From Methanomicrobiaceae archaeon (GTDB taxonomy: Archaea; Halobacteriota; Methanomicrobia; Methanomicrobiales; Methanomicrobiaceae), in assembly GCA_029762625.1 (NCBI GenBank), contig JARVGI010000008.1, positions 39,765-103,764 on the forward strand: a DNA stretch of 64,000 nucleotides, given 5' to 3'. This document shows, piece by piece, positions 49,342-57,221 of this stretch. The position numbers were made by a program, and so were the translations under genes. The notes under the pieces were generated by a model. The model did no database searches and had not been told where the DNA came from. It saw only the letters and a list, made by a program, of their open reading frames with translations. How positions within the stretch are numbered: position 1 is the first letter of the stretch; every line of letters begins with the position of its first letter.

Positions 49342-49569
49342 TTAATCCACGGACGGGGAGATGTAGATCACATTGTCCCCGCGAATAATGAGTGTACCGA
49401 AACTCTGGAGCGAACCCTCAACCTCCTCCTCCGCTTTGTCGAGGACGAGGTTCATGTGCACATCATAGCCCTGCAGGATCCCCCGGATTTCCCGGCCCCC
49501 CTTCAGGCTTACGATGACAGGTTTCCGATTGAGGGCCTGATCTAAAATTTCCAACGGTCTTCTGGTCAT
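49342..49569 (-). CDS. lsm: Sm-like RNA-binding protein (Lsm)
   Basis: 75 residues forming ring-shaped RNA-binding oligomers (Hfq-like). Sm1 ([31 protein letters not shown]) and Sm2 ([15 protein letters not shown]) motifs are intact. Divergent from the PUA gene. Confidence 0.97.
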   Translation of the reverse strand: MTRRPLEILDQALNRKPVIVSLKGGREIRGILQGYDVHMNLVLDKAEEEVEGSLQSFGTLIIRGDNVIYISPSVD

Positions 49570-49688
49570 AGAATTCCCTTAACTGTTCGATGAGGAGTAC
49601 TACAATTGCGAGAGGAAGATAGATAAATCTAGCGCAGTCAGCCAAAAAACCATTTATTGATGGGCAGCCAATACATTTTCTCGATTCC

Positions 49689-50186
49689 ATGTCAACGCTG
49701 AGAGTAAAGAAACGCCATGCAATGAAGAAGTCGAAAACTGCAGAGGTCAGGGACCGGCTCGGCGCGGAGATTGGAGAGAGCGGATCCCTCTTCTCCTCCG
49801 AAATGATGGAGATGGCGGAGACGGACGGCGACGTGACGTTCATCCTGGTGGACAAACAGCCGCTGCTGATGGAGATCGAGGGGCACATCTTCCCGACCCT
49901 CCGCGGGGCGATTGCGCGGCCGTTTCCGGCGCGCCGCGTGGTTGTCGATTCGGGCGCGGTCAGGTTCATGGCCAACGGCGCCGACGTGATGCGTCCCGGC
50001 ATCGTCTCGGTCACGGACGACGTGATCGCGGGCGGCCCGGTGGTCATCGCCGAGGAGCGGTACGGCAAGCCGATCGCCATCGGCATCGCCCTTCACGACG
50101 CGGCCGAAATCCGGCACCTTGAAAAGGGAAAAGCGGTCAGGAATGTCCACTATGTCGGGGACGACATCTGGAATTTCGAGCTCTAA
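49689..50186 (+). CDS. PUA-domain RNA-binding protein
   Basis: 165 residues: an N-terminal MCT-1-like domain and a C-terminal PUA domain (RRVVVDSGAVRFMANGADVMRPGIVSVTDDVIAGGPVVIAEERYGKPIAIGIAL). MCT-1/DENR-type PUA proteins bind ribosomes and tRNA. Divergent from lsm; a translation role fits both. Confidence 0.9.
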   Translation: MSTLRVKKRHAMKKSKTAEVRDRLGAEIGESGSLFSSEMMEMAETDGDVTFILVDKQPLLMEIEGHIFPTLRGAIARPFPARRVVVDSGAVRFMANGADVMRPGIVSVTDDVIAGGPVVIAEERYGKPIAIGIALHDAAEIRHLEKGKAVRNVHYVGDDIWNFEL

Positions 50187-50235
50187 GAACCACAGAATGG
50201 ATACTATTAAATAAAATTCATTGTACAATCTTTTT

Positions 50236-50610
50236 ATGGCCAAATTCCTTGATTCTCTGTTGGGGAAAGGGACTCCTTCGAGCGAAATGGAGTATATGGA
50301 ACTCGATCTGCAGAGTTACGAATCAGTGGGCGAAGAGGCGCCCGCCTCGATGTACGTCAAGATCGCAAACATCGGCGACCTCAAGGACACGCCTCGGATC
50401 AAGGACGAGATCTACAACGGCAATATCGTCATTGTCGACGTCTCACGCCTGAAGATGGACAAGATCACCTACGAGCGGGTGCTCAAGGATCTGCGCGAGG
50501 TGGCAGCCGACGTCAACGGCGATATCGTGGGCCTCGGCGAGGCGCGCTATGTGGTGGTGACGCCCATGTCGGTGAAGATCTCCCGCGAGAAGATCGGCGG
50601 AGGACTGTAG
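50236..50610 (+). CDS. sepF: Archaeal SepF, FtsZ membrane anchor
   Basis: 124 residues. Short amphipathic N-terminus (MAKFLDSLLGKG) for membrane binding, then the SepF fold (YVKIANIGDLKDTPRIKDEIYNGNIVIVDVSRLKMDK). In archaea SepF is the FtsZ anchor for division. AT-rich promoter DNA with TATTAAATAAAA lies ~25 bases upstream, giving a near-leaderless message. It shares its last base with the next start. Confidence 0.94.
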   Translation: MAKFLDSLLGKGTPSSEMEYMELDLQSYESVGEEAPASMYVKIANIGDLKDTPRIKDEIYNGNIVIVDVSRLKMDKITYERVLKDLREVAADVNGDIVGLGEARYVVVTPMSVKISREKIGGGL

Positions 50611-51137
50611 TGCGGCGCGTGGTTCCCGGCCCCTGTCCTGTGTGTAATATCGAGATTGAATACCTATACCAGACGGAAAACATCCCTTTTTTCTCCGATA
50701 TCCTTCTCATGACCGCCTCGTGCGAATGCGGATACCGTCTCGTGGATACCGTCATTCTCGGTGCGGGCGAGCCGGTGCGCTATACCCTCGCCGTGGAGAC
50801 GGAGGAGGATCTCGATGCACGAGTGGTCAGGAGCACTGCGGGCACCATCGAGGTACCGGAACTGGGGATCAAAGTCGAGCCGGGACCGGTCTGCGAAGCG
50901 TTCATCAGCAACGTGGAGGGCGTACTCTACCGCTTCGAGAGCGTCGTGGACCGCGTGCTCGCCTGGGCGGAGGGCGAGCAGCGCGACGTCGCCCTGGCGC
51001 TCAAAGCAAAGATCAACGACGCCCGCCACCTCGCATTCCCCTTCACCGTCATCCTCGAGGACCCCGACGGCAATTCGGCCATCATCAGCCCGAATGCCGC
51101 GCAGGAACCCCTCGAGACAGAACGAGAGGGCGAATAA
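50610..51137 (+). CDS. ZPR1-type zinc-finger protein
   Basis: 175 residues of one ZPR1 module: CPVCNIEIEYLYQTENIPFFSDILLMTASCECGYR carries the four-Cys zinc finger, followed by the double-psi barrel. Starts at GTG inside the sepF stop (TAGTG, one-base overlap). Eukaryotic ZPR1 is a chaperone for translation factor eEF1A; archaeal homologues are uncharacterised. Confidence 0.93.
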   Translation: MRRVVPGPCPVCNIEIEYLYQTENIPFFSDILLMTASCECGYRLVDTVILGAGEPVRYTLAVETEEDLDARVVRSTAGTIEVPELGIKVEPGPVCEAFISNVEGVLYRFESVVDRVLAWAEGEQRDVALALKAKINDARHLAFPFTVILEDPDGNSAIISPNAAQEPLETEREGE

Positions 51138-51213
51138 GCCGGCCCAGCCGTCACCGCTACATTTTTATAGAGCCGTATGCCATTTACGCCCATCTTCAAG
51201 GTGTGATGCAACA

Positions 51214-51435
51214 ATGGCGTACCGCTGGTTCAAGAAAGTCGATGTTGATGAGGCGATCGTGGTGATTATGAACTCGCTGGATGAGCAGAACGAACTCCCC
51301 CAGTGGCTGGTCCGCACCATCCAGGCGGCTATCGAAGACTCCGATCCTGAAATGGTGAAATATTTCTACGAAGAGCTCGGAAAATACGCTCCCAACGCGA
51401 TGATAGTCTTCGAGGGAAGGGGCGGGGCCGACTGA
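51214..51435 (+). CDS. Small conserved-looking protein of unknown function
   Basis: 73 residues, MAYRWFKKVDVDEAIVVIMN...; soluble, acidic, mostly helical (LPQWLVRTIQAAIEDSDPEMVKYFYEELGKYAP). Not recognised. It begins 76 bases after ZPR1 and may be part of the sepF-ZPR1 transcript; a TATA-like box TTTTTATAGA lies near 51160, so it may instead be independent. Confidence 0.7.
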   Translation: MAYRWFKKVDVDEAIVVIMNSLDEQNELPQWLVRTIQAAIEDSDPEMVKYFYEELGKYAPNAMIVFEGRGGAD

Positions 51436-51475
51436 TTTTTCCCCATTCCCAGCCCTGCAGCGGTCTCGCCCGCCG

Positions 51476-51481
51476 AAAAAA
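51476..51481 (-). terminator. Oligo-T terminator after purM
   Basis: Six T on the minus strand five bases after the purM stop. Confidence 0.4.
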
Positions 51482-51486
51482 CGGGA

Positions 51487-52479
51487 TCAGGTAATTTCTG
51501 TTTCTTCCAGCCATACGCCGGGCGCCGCCACGATCTCGCCGACCACCCGGGCGTCGGGCACGATGGCGGTCACGGCATCGACCGCTTCCGGGGCCACGAT
51601 GAAGACGTAGCCCATGCCCATGTTGAAGGTGCGGTACATCTCCTCCGCCGCCACGCCGCCCGCGTCGGCCATCCACGCAAAGATTGGCTGGGGAGGGAGG
51701 GGATCGGTGATCGAAAACCCGGTGCTGCCGAGCCGGTTCAGATTGCGCAGGCCCCCGCCGGTGATATGGCACATCCCGTGCACCTCGACCGCCGCGGCGA
51801 TCTGCAGCGCTTCGGCATAGATGCGGGTGGGGGTGAGCAGCTCCTCCCCGAAGGTCGTTCCCCCGGGCAGGCGATCCTCGAACGATGCGTGCTCCTCCAC
51901 CAGTTTCCGGGCGAGGGTGAGGCCGTTGCTGTGGATGCCGCTCGAGGGGACGCCGATGATCGCATCCCCGGTGGCGATCCGCTCGCCGGTGACGATGCGG
52001 TCCCGCTGCTGGACGCCGAGGCAGGTGCCGGCGAGGTCGAGGCCGTTGACGAGGCCGTTGAGCGTCGCCGTCTCCCCGCCGATGATATTGAGGTTAGCCA
52101 GTTCGGCCCCCCGGTTGAGCCCCACCCCTATCTGGGCCATTTTATCCACGGAGAGGGTGTCGGTAGCGATATAGTCGACGAACGCCACCGGTTCCATGTT
52201 CATCACGTAGAGGTCGTTGACGTTCATGGCGATGCAGTCGATGCCCACGGTGGTCCAGTCGTGCAGACGGTCGGCGATGAGCATCTTGGTGCCCACGCCG
52301 TCCACGGCGAGCGCCAGCGCCATCTCCCCGAACTCGATCAGCCCGGCGAAATGGCCCACGCCCCCGTGCATGGGAAACGATCCCCGCCGCCGGAAGGTCA
52401 GCTGCGCGAGGAGCGCCTGCACGGCGGCGGCCTCGAGGTCGATGTCGACCCCCGCCTCCCGGTAGCTATGCGTCGTCAT
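51487..52479 (-). CDS. purM: Phosphoribosylformylglycinamidine cyclo-ligase
   Basis: AIR synthetase of purine biosynthesis. 330 residues from the ATG giving MTTHSYREAGVDID; it overlaps the aspartate kinase gene by 14 bases. LAVDGVGTKMLIAD, VDYIATDTL and IIGGETATL, plus GIHSNGLTLAR, are family hallmarks. Cotranscription with aspartate kinase has no obvious metabolic logic. Confidence 0.95.
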   Translation of the reverse strand: MTTHSYREAGVDIDLEAAAVQALLAQLTFRRRGSFPMHGGVGHFAGLIEFGEMALALAVDGVGTKMLIADRLHDWTTVGIDCIAMNVNDLYVMNMEPVAFVDYIATDTLSVDKMAQIGVGLNRGAELANLNIIGGETATLNGLVNGLDLAGTCLGVQQRDRIVTGERIATGDAIIGVPSSGIHSNGLTLARKLVEEHASFEDRLPGGTTFGEELLTPTRIYAEALQIAAAVEVHGMCHITGGGLRNLNRLGSTGFSITDPLPPQPIFAWMADAGGVAAEEMYRTFNMGMGYVFIVAPEAVDAVTAIVPDARVVGEIVAAPGVWLEETEIT

Positions 52480-53872
52480 CGCACTCCTCCGAGAGCCTGA
52501 ACTCATCGTGAAGCACCCGGAGTGCTGCGGGCCCGTCCTCGCGCCTGACGACGAACGAGACGTTGACCTCCGAGGAGCCCTGCGAGATCATCATCACGTT
52601 GATCTGTGCGCGCCCGAGGGCGGTGAAGATGCGGCCGCTGATACCGGGGGTGCCGGCCATCCCCGAACCGACGACGGCGACGGCGATGACGTCCCGGTTG
52701 TGGGTCACGTCGCGGATGAGCCCCGCCTTCTGGACGCCCCCCAGCGCCTCGAGGGCCCGGTCGAGGTGGTCGTCGTCCACGATCAGGGAGATGTTTGCCT
52801 CCGAGGAGCCCTGCGAGATCATCATCACGTTGACGTCCCGCCCCGCAAGGGCCGAAAAGATGCCCTGAGCCACGCCGGGCCGCCCGATCATCTGGGCGCC
52901 GGCGATGGTGATGAGGGAGACCCGCTCGATATAGGAGATGGCCTTGACCACGCGTTGGTCGCGCTGCTCGCACTGCACCACAAGGCTGCCGGGATGCGAG
53001 GGGTTGAAGGTGTGCTTCACCCGGACCGGGATGTCCTTCTGCATCGCCGGCTCGATGGAGCGTGGGTGGAGGACTTTCGCCCCGAAGTAGGAGAGCTCCA
53101 TGGCCTCGAGGTACGAGACCGAGGGGAGGACCCGGGCATCATGGATGATCCGGGGATCGGCGGTCATCACGCCGTCCACATCGGTCCAGATCCAGATCTC
53201 GTCGGCGTTGATGGCCGCCCCCACCACCGCCGCCGAGTAGTCGGACCCGCTCCGGCCGAGCGTGGTAAGGACGCCCTGCTTCGTGCAGCCCATGAAGCCC
53301 ATGATCACCGGCACGGTGTCGGGGAGCAGGGGTTCGATCCTGCTCCGGATGTGGGTGGTGCTCTCGGGAAGCACCCGGGATGCCCCGTGGTTGTCGGAGG
53401 TGACGAGCCCCGCCTCGCAGCCGTCGAGGGCGACCGAGCGGATCCCCCGGCTGCGGAGCGCCGCACTCACGATGATCGCCGAGAGGCGCTCGCCGAAGGA
53501 GATCGCGTAGTCCCTCGACCGGGGCGTCAGCTCTCGCAGGGTGTGGACGGCGTTGAGGATGTTTTTCAGGTTGCCAAGGCGTGCATCGATGAGTTCCCGG
53601 ACCTCATCGCCATCATCCCCCGCCACCTGGTCGAGCACCCGCAGGTGCCGGGTGCGCAGCGCATTGATGAAGGTGTCCACGGGAGGCTCGTCCCGCGAGT
53701 CCACCACCTCTTCGGCAACGGCCAGGAGCTGGTCGGTGATCCCGGACATCGCGGAGACCACCACCGCCAGTTCTGCACCGGCAGCGACGTGGCCTTCGAG
53801 GATATCGACGACCTGACGGATGCATTTTTCATCGGCAACGGACGTGCCGCCAAACTTCATTAAAAGCCTCAT
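52466..53872 (-). CDS. Aspartate kinase
   Basis: First step of the aspartate family (Lys, Thr, Met). 468 residues. N-terminal kinase with MKFGGTSVAD and GRSGSDYSAAVVGAAINADEIWIWTDVDGV; C-terminal tandem ACT domains (about residues 310-460) for feedback control. Each ACT holds the same INVMMISQGSSE segment, encoded by an identical 36-base stretch. A single protein, without homoserine dehydrogenase. Confidence 0.96.
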   Translation of the reverse strand: MRLLMKFGGTSVADEKCIRQVVDILEGHVAAGAELAVVVSAMSGITDQLLAVAEEVVDSRDEPPVDTFINALRTRHLRVLDQVAGDDGDEVRELIDARLGNLKNILNAVHTLRELTPRSRDYAISFGERLSAIIVSAALRSRGIRSVALDGCEAGLVTSDNHGASRVLPESTTHIRSRIEPLLPDTVPVIMGFMGCTKQGVLTTLGRSGSDYSAAVVGAAINADEIWIWTDVDGVMTADPRIIHDARVLPSVSYLEAMELSYFGAKVLHPRSIEPAMQKDIPVRVKHTFNPSHPGSLVVQCEQRDQRVVKAISYIERVSLITIAGAQMIGRPGVAQGIFSALAGRDVNVMMISQGSSEANISLIVDDDHLDRALEALGGVQKAGLIRDVTHNRDVIAVAVVGSGMAGTPGISGRIFTALGRAQINVMMISQGSSEVNVSFVVRREDGPAALRVLHDEFRLSEECDDDA

Positions 53873-53933
53873 TTCTGGCTCACTCTGTCTCTTACCAATT
53901 TTTTATGTACATTTACATCTAACCGAATATAAG

Positions 53934-55556
53934 ATGCATGCAGATGACGTGGTTCGCTGCCATGTGCTGGTCATCGGGAGCGGCGGCGCCGGAGCGCGTG
54001 CCGCGGTCGAGGCGGCGGCATACGGCGATACCGTAATGATCTCCAAGACGCTCATCGGCAAGGGCGGGTGCACCACCATGGCCGAGGGCGGCTACAACGC
54101 CGTGCTGCGCGAGCTCGACGGCTGCCCGATGCACGTGGAGGACACCCTGCGGGGCGGCGCCTACCTCAATGATGCCGCACTGGTGGACGTCCTCGTCACA
54201 GAAGCGCCGGAGCGGATGGCCGACCTCGTCCGCTGGGGGGCGGTCTTCGATGTCACCGACGACGGGCAGGTCGCCCAGCGGCCCTTCGGCGGGCAGCGGT
54301 TCCCCCGGACCTGTTACGCCGGCGACCGCACCGGCCACGAGATGATGATGACCCTGGCCGAGCGCCTGCGGGCGAGCCCCGTCGAGCACGTGCAGGAGAC
54401 GACGGTCATCGAGCTGCTCCGGGACGGTGACCGGGTGAGCGGGGCCGTCGCCCTCGACCGGCGGGGCGAGATGGTGGTGATCTGCGCCGACGCCACGGTG
54501 CTCGCCACCGGCGGCGGCACGCAAGTCTACGACATTTCCACCAACTCCGCCGCCGGCACCGGGGACGGCTACGCCCTCGGCTACCGTGCGGGGGCGGAGC
54601 TCGTGGATATGGAGATGGTGCAGTTCCACCCCACGGGGGCGGTCTATCCCTACGACGCCCGGGGCCGGCTGATCACCGAGGCGGTGCGGGGCGAAGGGGG
54701 CGTCCTCCTGAACGCCGCAGGAGAGCGGTTCATGCACCGCTATGATCCCGACCGGATGGAGCTCTCCACCCGCGACGTGGTGGCCCGCGCCATCGCCACC
54801 GAGGTGCTCGAGGGCAGGGGCACGGCGCACGGCGGGGTGTACCTGGACGTCACCCACCTGGCGGCCGGGACCATCGAGGAGCGGCTGCCCATCATGCTGG
54901 AGCAGTTTTTGCAGTTCGGGGTGGATATCAGGACACAGCCCATGGAGGTGGCGCCCACCGCTCACCACCTCATGGGGGGCCTGCGGATCACCCCGGACGC
55001 GGCGACGACCGTGCCCGGGCTCTTTGCCTGCGGCGAGGTGACCGGCGGGGTGCACGGCGCCAACCGCCTGGGCGGCAACGCCCTCGCCGACACGCAGGTC
55101 TTCGGCAAACGGGCCGGGGAGTCCGCCGGGCGCGCCCCGGTCCGCGTCCATTCCGTCGACATCGCCCGGGTGGATGCACAGTACGACCGCCTCGATGCTT
55201 TCTTCGAGGGCACCGCCCCCCCCTCGACCTTCACCGACCGCCTGAAGCTTGCCATGTGGCGCGACGCCGGGATATTCCGCACTGAGGCAGGCCTTCGCAG
55301 CCTCTCCGCCACCCTCACGGAGCTCTCTGTGGAAAAACCGAAAGCTGCCGCCCCGGCCAACCTGCTGGAGTGCTGCACGGTGGAGAACATGATCATTCTC
55401 TCCTCCCTGATCGTCTCCGGCGCCCTGCTGCGCAGGGAATCCCGGGGCGCCCACGTGCGCACCGATCTGGAGACGGCATGGCCGCCCGAGGCGTCCCCGT
55501 TCGGCCACACCTACCAATCGCTCAGAGCGAAGGGCATCGAGGAGGCGCGGACATGA
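53934..55556 (+). CDS. tfrA: Thiol:fumarate reductase subunit A (FAD subunit)
   Basis: Reduces fumarate with coenzymes M and B, giving succinate and the heterodisulfide. 540 residues. FAD motif VLVIGSGGAGARAAVEAA near residue 12; covalent-flavin/substrate region FAD-binding AEGGYNAV; active-site stretch VQFHPTGAVYP and TAHHLMGGLRI with the substrate His. Succinate dehydrogenase-like. A TATA-like TTTTATG lies near 53902. ATG chosen giving MHADDVVRCH. Stop overlaps tfrB (ATGA). Confidence 0.96.
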   Translation: MHADDVVRCHVLVIGSGGAGARAAVEAAAYGDTVMISKTLIGKGGCTTMAEGGYNAVLRELDGCPMHVEDTLRGGAYLNDAALVDVLVTEAPERMADLVRWGAVFDVTDDGQVAQRPFGGQRFPRTCYAGDRTGHEMMMTLAERLRASPVEHVQETTVIELLRDGDRVSGAVALDRRGEMVVICADATVLATGGGTQVYDISTNSAAGTGDGYALGYRAGAELVDMEMVQFHPTGAVYPYDARGRLITEAVRGEGGVLLNAAGERFMHRYDPDRMELSTRDVVARAIATEVLEGRGTAHGGVYLDVTHLAAGTIEERLPIMLEQFLQFGVDIRTQPMEVAPTAHHLMGGLRITPDAATTVPGLFACGEVTGGVHGANRLGGNALADTQVFGKRAGESAGRAPVRVHSVDIARVDAQYDRLDAFFEGTAPPSTFTDRLKLAMWRDAGIFRTEAGLRSLSATLTELSVEKPKAAAPANLLECCTVENMIILSSLIVSGALLRRESRGAHVRTDLETAWPPEASPFGHTYQSLRAKGIEEART

Positions 55557-57028
55557 GCGGGACACAGCCCCTCACCGTGCGGGTCTCCCGCTTCGATCCC
55601 GAAACCGACGAGGAGCCCCGCTACGAGATCTACACCGTGGACGCGAACGAGGGGGCGCGGGTGCTCCACGTCCTCCACGCCATCCACGACGACCTCGACC
55701 CCACCCTCTCCTACCGCTACTGCTGCGGGTCGGGCCAGTGCGGCAGCTGCGCGGTGCGGGTCAACGGCGAGCCGGCGCTCGCCTGTATGAAGGAGGCCGA
55801 GGACGGGATGACCGTCGAGCCCCTGAACCTGCCGGTGATCAAAGACCTCACCGTCGACCTCGCCCCGCTGCTGGACAAACTCGCCGCCTCCACAACCGCC
55901 GACGACGCCGAACTCCCCACAAAACAGGAGATCGAGGCGATCAAGCCCCTGCGGGATTGCATCGAGTGCCTCTCCTGCGTCTCGGAGTGCCCCGCCATCA
56001 CGGTGGCCGAGTTCCTGGGCCCCACCCACATGCGCCAGGAGATGCGCATCGCCCTCGACCCCCGGTGCACCGACGACCGCATCGAGAAGGCAATCGAGGA
56101 GGGGCTGTTTACCTGCACCACCTGCCAGCGCTGCGTGCAGGTCTGCCCCAAGCAGATCAAGACCCCGGGCAGGGCCATCGAGAAGCTGCGGGAGATCGCC
56201 AACCGCCGGGGCCTCACCCTCCCCCGCCATGTCGAGGTGGCGAACCTGGTCCGGGACACGGGGCGCAGCGTGGTGCGCACCGAAGCGACCTTCCTCGAGC
56301 AGGTGCCCGAGGTGATCGAGCCCGACGCACCGGTGCGCGGCGAGGTGGGCTTCTTCGTGGGCTGCATGTACAACGGCAGGGTGCCGCAGAACGCGCTCGA
56401 CATGATCGAGGTCATGAAAAGGAACGGCATCCGGGTGATCGTGCCCCACGACCAGGTCTGCTGCGGCTCCCCCCTGATCAGGACCGGGCAGACCTGGGTG
56501 CTCGAGGCCCTGAAGAAAAAGAACATCGAGGCGTTCGAAAGCCGGGGCATCACGACGGTGATGACCATGTGCGCCGGGTGCGGGTCCACCCTGAAAAACG
56601 ACTACGATACGCCCTTCGAGGTCAAAGACGTCTCCGAGATCCTCACCGAGTACGGCATCGAACCCCCCGAGCCGCTCGATCTCCGGGCCACCTACCATGA
56701 CCCCTGCCACCTGCTCCGCGGCCAGGGTATTTCCGCGCAGCCCCGCGAGCTGCTCCGCATGGCGGTCAGAGAGTTTGTGGAGATGCCCAACCAGTGCTGC
56801 GGCGCCGGCGGTGGCGTGCGCTCCGGGCTGCCCGAGGAGGCGGCGGCGCTCGGTAAACTCCGCCACGAGGAGATCGAGAAGACCGGGGCGGAGATCGTGG
56901 TCACCATCTGTCCCTTCTGCGAGTTCCATATCAGCGAGAACACCGACCGGCCCGTGAAGAACATCTGCTCGGTGCTGCTGGAGGGGTATAGGGAGAAGGA
57001 CCGCAAGAAGGGTGGTCCGGCAGGATGA
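55553..57028 (+). CDS. tfrB: Thiol:fumarate reductase subunit B (iron-sulfur/HdrB-like subunit)
   Basis: 491 residues, fusing SdhB-like and HdrB-like parts. 2Fe-2S: CCGSGQCGSCAVRV; two 4Fe-4S: CIECLSCVSECP and CTTCQRCVQVCP; then CCG domains CCGSPLIRTG, CAGCGSTLKND and CCGAGGGVRSG that handle the thiols as in heterodisulfide reductase. The gene starts in an ATGA overlap with tfrA. Confidence 0.96.
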   Translation: MSGTQPLTVRVSRFDPETDEEPRYEIYTVDANEGARVLHVLHAIHDDLDPTLSYRYCCGSGQCGSCAVRVNGEPALACMKEAEDGMTVEPLNLPVIKDLTVDLAPLLDKLAASTTADDAELPTKQEIEAIKPLRDCIECLSCVSECPAITVAEFLGPTHMRQEMRIALDPRCTDDRIEKAIEEGLFTCTTCQRCVQVCPKQIKTPGRAIEKLREIANRRGLTLPRHVEVANLVRDTGRSVVRTEATFLEQVPEVIEPDAPVRGEVGFFVGCMYNGRVPQNALDMIEVMKRNGIRVIVPHDQVCCGSPLIRTGQTWVLEALKKKNIEAFESRGITTVMTMCAGCGSTLKNDYDTPFEVKDVSEILTEYGIEPPEPLDLRATYHDPCHLLRGQGISAQPRELLRMAVREFVEMPNQCCGAGGGVRSGLPEEAAALGKLRHEEIEKTGAEIVVTICPFCEFHISENTDRPVKNICSVLLEGYREKDRKKGGPAG

Positions 57029-57097
57029 GACCGGAACCGGGCAGCACAACCCGGCCGCACGCCCTGCCGCCATCCCCGCCCCTCATACCACCCACTC

Positions 57098-57103
57098 TTT
57101 TTT
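57098..57103 (+). terminator. Oligo-T terminator after tfrB
   Basis: Six T about 70 bases after the stop, before the promoter of the oligosaccharyltransferase gene. Confidence 0.4.
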
Positions 57104-57221
57104 CATATGCAGCGGGAAACGGTGCTCATCGGCGTGGCCATCATGCAATCTGCATAGGTATCCAGAGAATTGCATGGGATTTGACAAACCCTTTAACGAT
57201 AAAAACCGAGATTATCACTGA

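Noticed and set aside
53919..55565. Long open frame opposite tfrA
   Set aside because: Same GC-driven antisense effect; tfrA has full family motifs.
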